64,000 nucleotides of DNA from Sarocladium kiliense. Taxonomy: Eukaryota; Ascomycota; Sordariomycetes; Hypocreales; Sarocladiaceae. The stretch is from NCBI GenBank assembly GCA_030734395.1, contig JAUZTG010000017.1, positions 992,001 to 1,056,000 on the forward strand, read 5' to 3'. Under the pieces are notes generated by a model. That model was not told where the DNA came from and searched no databases. It was given only the letters and a program-made list of their open reading frames with translations. A program made the position numbers and the translations under genes. This document shows positions 44,097 to 54,563 of the stretch, piece by piece (within the stretch, counting starts at the first letter, position 1; the number at the start of each line of letters is the position of its first letter).

Positions 44097-45898
44097 ATGG
44101 CCATTATTGGCAGCAAAGAAGAGCACGGTGATGATCGGCTCACACGAATCGCCCAAGCTGATACCAAGAAATGGTACCAGAAGCCGGAGCTACGCTTCAC
44201 TTACCTAATCTTGGTCCCCTGTGGACTGGGAGTAGAGTGGACATCTGGCTTTGATAGTTCCATGATGAACTCTCTACAGGCCGTTGAGTCCTGGGTTGAC
44301 TGTGAGTTCTATCTATTACCGTCTATGCTTTGCTTACGCAGCGGCTGATACCATTGCTCAGACTTTGACAACCCTACCTCGTCCCGTCTGGGCCTCCTCA
44401 ACGCTATCTACTCTCTCGGTGCTCTGATGGCTATCCCTTTCGTACCAACCGTGTCACAGTACCTCGGTCGTCGTAAGACTATCGTTGCAGCGTCGCTGCT
44501 GATGATGTGCGGCGCTGGCATGCAAGCTGGTGCCGTCAACACAGACATGTTCATTGCCTCACGCTGGGTTCTGGGCTTTGGTATTCCCTTTGCGATCGTC
44601 AACGCTTCCTCTTTGCTCGGGGAGCTTGGATACCCTCGAGAACGCGCTATTTTGACTTCGCTCTTCAACGCTAGTTGGTTCGTCGGTGCCATTGCAGCCG
44701 CTGGGACAACGTATGGCACCTTTCAAATGAGCAGTACCTGGGCGTGGAGGCTACCGAGTCTCTTGCAGCTTATCCCTTCCATGTTCCAAATCAGCTTCAT
44801 GTATTGGTGCCCTGAGTCCCCGCGTTGGTTGATTAGTCGTGACCGTGGCGACGAGGCATTCAAGATTATCCAGCGAATCCACAGCGAGGGCGATAACGGT
44901 GAAGAATTTGCGAAATTGGAGTTTGCACAGATCCAATCGACGATTCAACAAGAACAGCAACTGGCATCGTCCTTCGTCTGGGCTGATGTTGTCCGTGATG
45001 CCCCCATGCGTCGTCGGTTCCTCCTTGCTGGTATCGTCGGCTTCTTCACTCAGTGGAGTGGCAATGGTTTGCTCTCGTATGTTCCCTGCATGTCAGCTTA
45101 CGCAAAGAAGCGAATCAGACTGACTCTTTGAAGGTTCTATATGAAGAAGATCCTTAACCTTGTCGGCATCACTGATGACCGAACCGTTCAGAAGGTGAAT
45201 CAACTCTTCAAGATCTGCCCTTGGGCAATGCTAACAGCGTCAAGGTCATCCTCAGTAACACATGCTGGGGCTTCATCAACGCCGTCCCGATTGCTTTGAT
45301 TTCACCAAGGTTCCCCCGCCGTGTGATGTTCCTGATCTGTACGTGTGGTACTGCTGTGGTGTACACTGTGTGGACAATCGCTTCAGCCCGTTTTGAGATT
45401 GAGCAAAACACGGCCACCGCCATCCCTGTGTTGGTGTTCATCTTCCTCTACTCTCCGTAGGTATCACAATGGTTCAACTTTTTCTCTACCTTGCTGATCA
45501 TTAGCAGCTTTTACAACCTCGGTTGGAATGCTCTCACCTACACCTACATGGTTGAGATCTTCCCCTATCAGCAACGCTCCAAGGGAATTGCATTCGAGCA
45601 GCTCACCGTCCGATTTGCTGTGTTCTTCAACTCCTACGTTAACCCCATTGCATTGGACGATATTGGTTGGAGATACTACATTGTCTACTGCATTTGGATT
45701 CTGGTGGAGATCGCAACAGTGTACTTCCTGTTCCCGGAAACTCATGGGCGTACCCTTGAGGAGCTCAGCTTCATGTTCGAGGGTAAAGAGATGCAGGCCA
45801 AGGTCGAGAAGAATATTGAGCAGGTGCTCCATGATGTGGATGGGACAGAGCTTACAGAGACAACGACTGCTAAGGCGCAAACAGAGTCGAAGGTCTAG
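44097..45898 (+). CDS. MFS hexose/lactose-permease-type transporter
   Basis: Five exons (44097-44301, 44362-45076, 45134-45194, 45245-45456, 45505-45898) encode 528 residues. Landmarks are GVEWTSGFDSSMMNSLQ (TM1), QYLGRRKTIVAAS, RWVLGFGIPFAIVNASSLLG, CPESPRWLISRDRG, GFFTQWSGNGLLSFYMKKIL (TM7), NALTYTYMVEIFPYQQRSKG and FPETHGRTLEEL. This places it with the fungal lactose permease/hexose transporter group, taking up sugars by proton symport. Exon 3 is only 61 bases. The third intron (45195-45244, 50 nt) must use a CAAG acceptor 9 nt after the branch point; the earlier ACAG would shift the frame to a stop. The acidic C-terminus follows the usual PETHGRT signature. Confidence 0.88.
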
Positions 45899-46049
45899 CG
45901 TGGCGAGGGCCATCACACAGCGACCTAGTCGAAGGGATATCAATGGGGAAATTGTATTCAGACCTAGGCTACGGACTGCAACGCTTCAATAAAAAGGCAA
46001 TCGTTTTTCACTGGCTGCGAAGCAGGTATCTTTGTCCAAAAGCCATCGT

Positions 46050-47591
46050 TCACGGGACACCTGGGGCCGGGGCTCTGAAGCAACGCGCTCCATCATTGGA
46101 GCTGGTCGACGGTCCGTCGGAGATCTTTCTTGCATCTGCGTCCTCGTCATCGCTGAGAACCGGAAACGCGATGATATCACCACTCTGGTTATCGCTTCCC
46201 CAGAGCTCTCCCTCCACTGCGTAGAGCGCACCAAATCCGCTTCGTCCCTCGATAACATCTGTGTACTCGCGGATCGTCTCCCACTCGTGAGTAGAACGCG
46301 ACCAGCGTTGTGCGATAGCTGTGTTCCCAAGCCGGATAGAGTAAAGATAGTCTCCCCCGTCTTCGAGATACACCCAGTCGGCAACGTTGCCATTCTCGGA
46401 TACACCTTCGTCGACCTGCTCGCCAAAGGTGGAAGAGTCGGGGTTTAGGTCAACCTGGAGCCAACGTCTGCCAGCATCTGACGCCCACATTCGGCCTTGA
46501 TCGTCAACATCTCCCACGTTTAATCCGTTGTCAACAATGAGATCAAGTAGATCATAAGTCCCGTCGGCACCGATCCGGATTAATTGCTGCTCACCGCCTC
46601 CAATACTAACGAAGGCATATAGATACCCGTCCAAGATGTTGAATCCCATCGCGTTGATGTTTCCCCCTGGTCCTACTCTGGGGTTTACAGCAACGTTGTC
46701 ACCTGTTGCCAAGTCTAACCGGTAGAGAGTTGTTTGCTGAATAAGATATCCACCTTCATCGCAATCGAATGTCGGGCCAGCTGGGGTTCCTTCTGGAGGA
46801 GTAGGCTCTGGATCACTTTCTGTGGGTGTAGGTGTGGGAGTGGGAGACTCCTCAGGGTCTTCATTAAGATCTTCATCCTCGTCTCCCTCTTCTCCCGTTT
46901 CTTCAGGAATTTCAGGCTCCCCATCTACTGCCGATGAAGCTGATGCGACAGGCCGGTTCACAGGAGGTGTTTCGATGATGATCGTACCAGGTTCCTCTTC
47001 TGTTGGGGGAACGGTTCGAGTAATTGGCCTAGTGATTGGAGGAGATCCAGTATATGGCACTGTTATTGTGACATAGTCTCCGAGGATGGTCGGTTCCGGG
47101 GTTTCAACCAGAATGGTCGGAGGGCCAGTACCGCCAGGACGAATTGTGGTCGTGACCGGAGCTGTGACGGGCGAGGTTCCTGTGTAGGGGACGTACTCGG
47201 TAGGTGCAGCGTTTAGTTCCTCAGTTGTTGGCGTGTAGACGATCACTGTCGGTCTTCCGTCACTTCCCGAGGGAGGATAGATGGTAGTCGTGATGGGCGA
47301 GGTAAATTTAGAAGGGCCAACGTACGGCTCAATTGCTGTAACACACGCATCACACTTGATGTTCGAGAGGAGAATACGTGAATCGTGATCGCATTCAGCG
47401 CAGCCCGACGGATGCACGGGCGCGGGCCCAACGGCAATGGTAACGACTCTGACATGCTCATAGCACACAATATTCTGGAGCTTATCGTAACCCCATTGAG
47501 GCTTTTCAGGGCTGTCGCATGTTGGTTGAAGGGGGCTGACTGATTGAACGATGCCAGCCGCAAATCCCAGGAGGAAGAGAACATTGGCCAT
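46050..47591 (-). CDS. Secreted adhesin-like protein, DUF6923-like C-terminus
   Basis: Single exon, 513 residues from the ATG at 47591 (the frame opens four codons earlier only at GTG). A signal peptide covers residues 1-18. The N-terminal part is Cys-containing (CAECDHDSR, IKCDACVTAIEPY). Three imperfect Thr/Pro-rich repeats of 45-50 residues follow, of the type PYxGxSPxTxPxTTTI...PTxxVxTP, resembling fungal flocculin repeats. Next is an acidic stalk (EETGEEGDEDEDLNEDPEE) with a TPTPTPTES run. The C-terminal 240 residues contain short beta-strand repeats (TTLYRLDLATGDN, GYLYAFVSIGGGEQQLIRIG, GRMWASDAG) as in the DUF6923 beta-propeller-like domain. A cell-wall or secreted adhesin is inferred; no GPI signal is seen. 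Confidence 0.8.
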   Translation of the reverse strand: MANVLFLLGFAAGIVQSVSPLQPTCDSPEKPQWGYDKLQNIVCYEHVRVVTIAVGPAPVHPSGCAECDHDSRILLSNIKCDACVTAIEPYVGPSKFTSPITTTIYPPSGSDGRPTVIVYTPTTEELNAAPTEYVPYTGTSPVTAPVTTTIRPGGTGPPTILVETPEPTILGDYVTITVPYTGSPPITRPITRTVPPTEEEPGTIIIETPPVNRPVASASSAVDGEPEIPEETGEEGDEDEDLNEDPEESPTPTPTPTESDPEPTPPEGTPAGPTFDCDEGGYLIQQTTLYRLDLATGDNVAVNPRVGPGGNINAMGFNILDGYLYAFVSIGGGEQQLIRIGADGTYDLLDLIVDNGLNVGDVDDQGRMWASDAGRRWLQVDLNPDSSTFGEQVDEGVSENGNVADWVYLEDGGDYLYSIRLGNTAIAQRWSRSTHEWETIREYTDVIEGRSGFGALYAVEGELWGSDNQSGDIIAFPVLSDDEDADARKISDGPSTSSNDGARCFRAPAPGVP

Positions 47592-48207
47592 CTTTGCCTT
47601 CACTCGCTAGTCTGTGGAAGTCAGAGGAGAAACACAAGGCTCTTCTTATTTGACAGCTGTGCAGCCTGTCTTATAAGTCCTTCTGTCGACTTGGAGGGCT
47701 TCCTTTGCGTTAGACAAGAACGCCAGCTCAAGGTTGATGAGGCTGACTCGGGGGTTGCTTATCCAGCGCTGTCAACCGTAATGCTCGGCCAAGAGTTCTT
47801 TGGAACGGCACTTTTGAAACAATTCTGTAGGTGTGGAATGCATCAGTAAGGTTGACGGCCCTTGCCGTCTTGCCGAGGCGTAACAGAGGCTCTTAATCTA
47901 AAAATGTCTTATTCACGACGTATGCAACGGCACACGCGCCGCCGAATATCATGGCCTGCGGACTTGAAATAGATGATCCCGGGAATAACATGCAGTCGCG
48001 CCCATGGGGCCGTTGATTTTTGTTGGTATGTGTATGGTTGTCATGATTGCTGGCCGATACTATCTCTTTTCAGGCTGACGTATGCGACGCCCAGGTCAGA
48101 TGAGTAAAGCGACGGGGTTTGATGCAAGTATCTAGCGGTTCATGACCCTGCTCATAAACTTGAAGATACGCTCGAGCAATTCAACCAGAGGGGGTCACAT
48201 TTTGGCT
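47592..48207. other. Promoter of the adhesin-like gene
   Basis: Contains a TATA-like element at 47670-47678 and the 3' flank of the regulator gene; no other gene. Confidence 0.5.
47670..47678 (-). promoter_or_regulatory. TATA-like element of the adhesin-like gene
   Basis: The element reads CTTATAAG, nearly palindromic, and lies about 80 bp upstream of the start codon at 47591. Confidence 0.35.
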
Positions 48208-50470
48208 TTAGGTATCAGCGTTCGCCCAGCTCATAGTCATTGTCGCCCACATATCGTGAAATACTGGCTGTCGCTCCTTTCCCGCACCAAGAGTATTTGC
48301 CGGAGCATCATCTTCAACCTGAGTCATTGTGGACTCTGTCACAGGTGCCGTGCTGAGGTCAGGGTCCCACTGTGTCAAGTACTCATCCAAGCTGCCATCC
48401 AGAAATGGGCATCCGAAGTTTGCAAGACCTCGTATTGCTGCCGCCTCCTGCCTCTCAGCAGCCTGTACTCTCTGCTCGAATTTCCTTTGGATTACACCTA
48501 AGACAACGCGAACCGCAGACAAGGTGTCGATCTTGACAGGCGACGTGGTCAGCGGTTCATCTCTTGAGGAAATGCAGTCCAAGAAACTGTGTAATTGAAC
48601 CTCTGAACGTGCCCAGGAGGAATCAAAATCGGGGCATTCGGGAATCGGGAGTGAAAGACGAATGGCAATTATGATCGCGATGATTATGCGACACCAGTCG
48701 ATCGCTGTTAAGCTGGCGAAGGCCTCTTGGTCCATACCAAGAACATGGTCCAAGAAAGCCTTTGCAGGGGCGACGGCGTTCATCAGCCTTAACGAGTCCG
48801 GCTTTAGTATATCGTCCTTTGTCAAGCTTCGGCGATCATCGTGCCTTTGCAGAATACCAGCCGAATTGAGATATAACTCAAGAAATAAAGTGGTGAGCTT
48901 GACGGGTCCTGCGTTTCATTAGCCAAACAGGCTGATTCCTGGGTCCTGGCATCCGCATCTTGAATACTCACCAGAGCAAGCTATATCGACCGGAATCTGT
49001 TGACGGATCTCGCAAGATCGGGCGTGAAGGCCAAGTAGAAGCAATCGTCGTTGGTCTTCAGTTTGCTGTCCACGTGCGAAGATGGCACTCGTGGCTTGTG
49101 AGTACAGAATACCCTCCTTCGCAAGAACAACTATAATCGTGTCCGGAGCTCCTCGACCATGGTGTTGCAACGTGTCACAGCATCGCAGGATCCAGGCAGC
49201 ATTGCTAGCAGAGGTACGCATAAGTGGTCGCCATGATGACGTGAATCTAAGGCATTCATCGTCAGCATCAAGCTTCAAACCCAGAGCACTCAGGGATCAC
49301 CGACACTGCCTCAAGGTAGCAATGGCCCAGATATGCACGGAGCCTTTCGAGATGCTCGTCACTCCCTTGGGGTAACACATGATCTTCGGCGGCGTCGTCC
49401 AAGCCCAGGTCGTGAACCAGGTCAACAACCATGCGTATGTATCGGAACATCTGTTTGCTTTGAGGGCGAATATGAAAAGGGTACCTGCGGATTGGTGCTT
49501 AGGACGAGGCTCGGCTTTGCTTCGTGACTGATCCTTACCAGATGCAATAGACAAGAAGACCTTGTAGTAGTTCAAGTGTTCTCTCACCTGCAGCCACAAA
49601 TTTGAGGCCAAGGACCTTGCGGAACTCAGCATCATAGAGGTTATGCCCTTGGAGCGTCTTGGACGCCGAAGCACTCGTGAGGATGGCGAGAAGGAGAAAG
49701 GGCTTGGCAGAAGCCAGTGACTGAACCGTGGTATCTCGAGGAATCTCAACGCATGGAAGATATGTCAGCATGGAGCGGAAGTGTTCGAGTAAAGACTCTG
49801 CCGAAGCTAGGCTGAACTGCGGTTTCCCATCAAGGTCGGTGATTGAGTATTCCCTTGTCGATGAGGCTGGCGTGGGTGCCGGACTTGGCAGCTTGTCAGG
49901 GAACTCGAGACCATGCCCAAAGCCCACATCATCCTCAATTGATGGCAATAAGGAATCGATATGTGGTTCATGCATAGAACGAAGGATGTCAAAGGTGTCT
50001 TCGAGCTCGGGCTCTGCAGTCAGCGCAAAGTCAATGCTGAATGTGCTTGAAGATGCAGCTTCTTTGCTAGAAGTACTCGAGGACACGGGACTGCGATGGA
50101 GAATGTCAGCGCGAATAATGAAGGACAGCTAGGAGCTCAGCAAGGACGAGCCGTGCACGATTGGAAACCAGCACTGGGACAATAATTCGATGGCAGGATC
50201 TCAGGCGACTCACCATTCAGCAAGTGCCTTCTTGGGTCGACGAGTGCGAGGCCCAGTCTTGGAAACACACTCCTTTCTGGAGTCGAGGCATCTGTAGATG
50301 TCGGTTAGTGAATCTCAATCTCGGAAAGGGACGGTCACTCAAGGAACGGACTTCTGACAAACTCCGGGCTGTGAACTCGCTCGACACCGAATCTTGGCCA
50401 CCCGGCAGCCTTCACAGGCTCTCGAGCGGACTGCGGCATCCGATGGGGTTGCCGCGGTAGGAACCTTCAT
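48208..50470 (-). CDS. Zn(II)2Cys6 transcription factor 1 of the cluster
   Basis: Six exons (50470-50352, 50291-50214, 50090-49539, 49484-49290, 49246-48972, 48908-48208) encode 639 residues. The binuclear zinc cluster is at residues 19-47: CEGCRVAKIRC, then CQKCLDSRKEC, with C-x2-C-x6-C-x8-C-x2-C-x6-C spacing. A basic linker (TGPRTRRPKK) follows. The middle region (MFRYIRMVVDLVHDLGL, ERLRAYLGHCYLEA) is that of fungal regulatory domains. The protein should be a nuclear, pathway-specific activator or repressor. It is divergent from the DJ-1-type gene, with 494 bp between the start codons. The weakest splice is the 43-nt intron 49289-49247 (GTGCTC donor), chosen because it keeps frame. Target genes are probably its neighbours (inference). 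Confidence 0.85.
50449..50457 (-). promoter_or_regulatory. YCGCGGCAA site 1 (inside TF1 codons 5-7)
   Basis: The minus strand reads CCGCGGCAA. It overlaps early coding bases of regulator 1, so a regulatory role is less certain than for the intergenic copies. Confidence 0.3.
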
Positions 50471-50580
50471 TCTGAGAGGGTTCGTGATCTAGTACTGAAT
50501 TCCCGTTGCTTGAGAATGCGACACCCCGGCGCCGTCATAAGAAACAGAGGGGTAGGTGCCTGGGGGTCTTGGAGGCCTCG

Positions 50581-50589
50581 CGGCTGCCG
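50581..50589. promoter_or_regulatory. Inverted CGG-N3-CCG pair
   Basis: The sequence CGGCTGCCG is a short inverted pair of the CGG triplets recognised by many Zn2Cys6 dimers. The spacing of 3 is compatible, but such a 9-mer can also arise by chance in this GC-rich promoter. Confidence 0.3.
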
Positions 50590-50847
50590 CTGGTCCTCGG
50601 AGGTATTGCCTTTGTATCTGATGTCGACAGAGGTGCTATACAACCCGATGACCTGTGAGAACAATTTCGCTGAAGACCTTCGATGATTAGGAGAGGTTGA
50701 CGACGACTTCGCCGATGCAGGTCGGCGCTTTTGAGCCAACCCGTACACAGCCGTCGGGGAAGCCCCACATGCGGAGGGAATTGCCCCGACTAACACCGGC
50801 AGCGTTCGGCGTATGCTTCACGGCGGGAGAAGTTCACGAGACGTTGA

Positions 50848-50855
50848 TATAAATA
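50848..50855 (+). promoter_or_regulatory. TATA element of the DJ-1-type gene
   Basis: The sequence TATAAATA lies 110 bp upstream of the start codon at 50965, the spacing expected for a TATA-driven inducible fungal gene. Confidence 0.55.
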
Positions 50856-50964
50856 AGGGCAGATTTTATATTTGTTATTTCCGTGAGTTCCAGATTACCC
50901 AAGCACATTCTCGAAGCAATCCCACGTCCGAAAACGAAAAGAAAACCGACAGGCAACAGCGACA

Positions 50965-51794
50965 ATGTCTACACCTCTGAACCTCAGCAACCCACAGCGG
51001 CCAATCCACGTGGGCGTTATCTTGATGAACTCGTAAGGAATATCTGCAATCAGTTGGAGGCCCCATAAGGAAGCAGAAGCTGAAATTGAGCCAGAGTCAC
51101 CGAGATTCTCGATGTCGCTCCCATTGATTTGCTCAGTGCGCTCAACTCTGCAGAGGACTTCGGTATCCCTGAGGAAATACTGCCTGCTGGTGTGAAGGCA
51201 CAGCGCATGGAGTTCCAATTTCATTGGGTCTCTGAAGTCGGACCACCCCAGACCATGAAGCTCACTTCTGGAATCAAGTTGGAGCCTACAGTGCGTCGTC
51301 CGTCTGCCGCTACATGGATAACCCGTGGGACTAATCATAGAATGCAGGATTCTTTCGAGACATGCCCGCCTCTCGACATCGTGCTGATCGGAGCGCACAA
51401 CATGAAGTATACTCCAAACGAGGCGGAGCTGGCGTTTGTTCGGAAAGCATGGGAGGATTGCTCGGCATTTCTGACCATTTGCGGTGGCGTCTTGGTGCCA
51501 CAGGCCGCCGGGATCCTCGAGGGAAAGACTGCGACAGGACCTCGCCCATTCTTGCCTATGCTGAAGCAGCAGGCTCCGGGAACTAATTGGATCGAGAAGC
51601 GTTGGGTCAGTGACGGCAAGCTCTGGACCAGCAGCACACTTCTGAATGGCACTGATATGATGATTGCGTTTGCGAAGGAGACTTGGAGGAGCAGGGCACC
51701 TGAGGGAGAGTTTGCTCTGGTTGACCATGCGCAACAACTGGGAGCGTGGCCCGCTCGTGATCTGGACTTCAAGGATGTTCCTTGGGCGCTGTGA
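50965..51794 (+). CDS. DJ-1/PfpI-family protein
   Basis: Three exons (50965-51032, 51095-51290, 51348-51794) encode 236 residues. The DJ-1/PfpI (class I glutamine-amidotransferase-like) fold is shown by IHVGVILMNSVTEILDVAPI, PPLDIVLIGAHN and the nucleophile elbow FLTICGGVLVPQAAGIL, with Cys133 as the likely catalytic or redox cysteine. Downstream blocks RPFLPMLKQQAPGTNWIEKR and DGKLWTSSTLLNGTDMMIAF match fungal members related to isonitrile hydratases and AraC-type N-domains. The reaction here is unknown: hydratase, glyoxalase or chaperone-like activities all occur in the family. Intron 2 (57 nt) has no stop and is a multiple of three, so its retention would add 19 residues. Confidence 0.87.
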
Positions 51795-52006
51795 CCGGTC
51801 ATCAGTGGCCTAGAACAGAAGTTGCCCACTGGAGAGGCCCAGTCTTATTCGGCTTATACAGGACATGGAGCCAACGATGGTTCACAAAGTATATGCGCTT
51901 TAGACTATTAGGAAGCCTACTCAATAAACCTAAAAGTCGAGACTTCAAGATCATCAACAGTTCGTCCTCTCCTCAAGTCTGTAGGATATCGTTGCCCTCT
52001 GCCCTC

Positions 52007-53762
52007 TCACTTGCTCTCATCAACGCTGTCGTTGGCGACCTCAACCATCAAGCCGTGTCGATGGGCGAAGCTGCGAGCGCGCTTCCCATAGATGTACATC
52101 GGAATCGTCATAGAACTGACAGCGATAGTGATACCTCCCACGACATAGAAGGTTTCCTTCACTCCTTGGGCAGCAATCCAATTGTTGACGTAGAATGTCA
52201 TGGCGAAGGCGAAGACGTTCTTGCAGAAGCTCATCATGGCATATGCCTCAACCGCCTCGTTACGGTGAGAGTCGATGACATAGGAAACAACACCAACAAT
52301 TCCGAATTGCACGCCGAGATTGATCATGCCCAGACACACGATGACCGGAATCGGCCAGGGATCAGCGTTATGAAGACTCTGACCCCAGGCAAAGAAGCCA
52401 GCTCCGCTCAATGTAGTGAGAAGAGCTACGATAGGCAAGCGGAATTCGGGTTCTGGGAAAATACAGCAGTTAGCATTCCTTTTCCACTCTCATTGCATAG
52501 ATTGTGCTCACCATATATGCCCTTGTTCTTTCGAGACATGAACTTGACAAGACCATCGACTAGAAAGCCTGCAAGTGCTGTTGCAATCAGGATGCCGCCA
52601 GAAGAGGACAGACTAGCAAGTCCAACCGCAGTCACCGAGAAGTTATAGGGCGGGCCAGTGAAGATCTGAGATAAGGTGATGACAAGAAGGACGAGCCAGC
52701 TCATGCAGATCGTAAGCTGGAAACTGCCCCAGATGACCAGTGGGGATCCAAGCATCCTGAAAGGTGCAATCACGTTGTACCAGAAATGATCAGGGTTCCA
52801 CTGCCCACTCCATGGTCTGAGTGTGTACAGGAATGAGTGCGCCTTCTTTGGTGGAAGAGTCTCGGGAACGGATGTGCTCTTGATATCTTCGGGAGACTTC
52901 TCATCTCCTGAAACATCCCTCGCGGTCGAGGTTGCTGCAACTCCTTCAGTGGAACGGTCGTATGTTGTTTCAGGCATGAAGAAGATGGTGAGAATCACTT
53001 GTAAGCCGAAGGCGCCAGTCATGCCCCAGAGCGCAGCTTTATAGCCCGCTTTGTCAATGATGGGTCCCGCTGGGTCATCTGTTAGCCAGTACACGGGCCT
53101 TAAGTTACGAGTATCTTACCAATAGGTGATGCGAGATTGATGCCTCCCAGAACACCGAGGTTGAAAACAGCGTTGCGAAAGCCTCTCTCGTGGACGAACC
53201 AGATCTCGGCAATGGATGCGGGGATCAAGGCTTCCATGGGTGAGATGCAGACACCTTGTACAGCCCGAGAGACTGATAGAGAGACGAAGTCCTTGGCAAC
53301 CGCACTCCAAAGGGTGCTGAGAAAAAGGCCCAGAGCAGTGGCTAGGTAGACAGGTCGTTTTCCAAACATCATGGCAAGGGAGTTGCAGAAGAGGTTTCCC
53401 ACGGCGAGACCGATAAGGCTGGAGCCGTTGAAGCCGAGTGTGAAACGTTGAATTGGAACATCGAATTGCTCAGCAAGAGGGACGATGGCTGAGCTGAGTA
53501 GCGGACCAACGGCGCCGACAGCACCGCAGCCGATGATGATAGAAACGGTAAACATCTCCTTCTTCCATCTCGGCCAGTTAAGGGGATCGTTGGGATCGTC
53601 AGACGGCTGCGGGACTAACACGAACTTGCCGGAAGGGTCATGCTTCAGGTTGCTGTGTGAATCAGGCACGTCCTCCACGTTGGTCACGATGCCCTTCTCG
53701 TTCATGAAGGATGTGCCAGGCACATGGTCGAGGTGCTTGTCCGGGAGAATGCCTAGACCCAT
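52007..53762 (-). CDS. MFS transporter of the cluster (DHA1-like)
   Basis: Three exons (53762-53120, 53069-52512, 52452-52007) encode 548 residues with about twelve TM helices. Landmarks are NDPLNWPRWKKEMFTVSIII before TM1, LFCNSLAMMFGKRPVYLATA (loop 2-3) and SRAVQGVCISPMEALIPASI (TM4). TM5 ends in GGINLASPIA, and a large charged central loop (about 230-290) follows. These features fit the DHA1-like fungal transporters with an N-terminal PxNPLNWP box. The gene lies tail-to-tail with the DJ-1-type gene and upstream of the first dehydrogenase gene, so uptake of a substrate or export of a product of this cluster is likely (inference). Confidence 0.88.
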
Positions 53763-54563
53763 TGCGACGACGAGATTCTGGTTCAGAGTAAACGACTGAT
53801 TGATGTGTCCAATGAATTACGAAATTGTCAAGTTTGTCTAGGTTGTTGGTCCTTGGCCGGAGATGTTGAGAATGTGACACCGTGGATCCGGGGTAACTTA
53901 TAGGTCAATGTGCCATGCGACGTCGTCAAACGGCATTTCTAACCCAGCAGAGCTAGGATCCAATGGTTTGGTCGGCTAGACCATCAATTGATAACGTATC
54001 TAGAATCAAGCCTCACAATCTGGGGTCCGGTGCCGACTCGAGTCGCGCCCATGCTAGCGCTTTGGCGCCATTCCATGTGGCTAGAGGAAGATAACATTCA
54101 GTGGACCAAGCAGGGTTGTGGAGCATGATAGCCAAGATGGATGTCTCGGTTCCTCGGATAGCTGAACTCCATATTGGTCTGCGCGGGAGGGGACACCAAT
54201 GAGGCTTGGTATCTCGACTGGCCCTTTGCCGCGGGCCAACCAAGGACACTAGCCGAACTGCATCACCTGCTCAATCTGGTGCCGATCAGAACGCCCAGGC
54301 TCATGGCCGTGATACGATATCGTCGAAACAGTATCACGAAGTGAGATCTGACACGCGTCGCAGGAATTCGAGTCATAAGTGTCGGGGAAGAAACATCTGC
54401 CGCTTTATGTCTGGGTCGCGGCGCTCTAATTTTGCCGACAACGGCGTATCTAGAGTGCTTGGCTGCTAAGATGTGCGCCTCTCTCCTGATCAAAGCCGAA
54501 GATAACACAATGATTCATAATTGGAGATGAAGAATATAGGGTTTCAGTTTTGATATAGCAGTT
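53763..54563. other. Promoter of the cluster MFS transporter
   Basis: 800 bp containing one YCGCGGCAA motif at 54226-54234 and the 3' flank of the first dehydrogenase gene. No gene seen. Confidence 0.5.
54226..54234 (-). promoter_or_regulatory. YCGCGGCAA site 2 (MFS promoter)
   Basis: The minus strand reads CCGCGGCAA, 464 bp upstream of the transporter start, on the same strand as the gene. Confidence 0.45.

Larger units (their letters stand above)
50471..50964. other. Divergent promoter, TF1 / DJ-1-type gene
   Basis: Contains an inverted CGG-N3-CCG half-site pair at 50581-50589, a possible zinc-cluster binding site, and a TATA element at 50848-50855. No gene. Confidence 0.5.
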
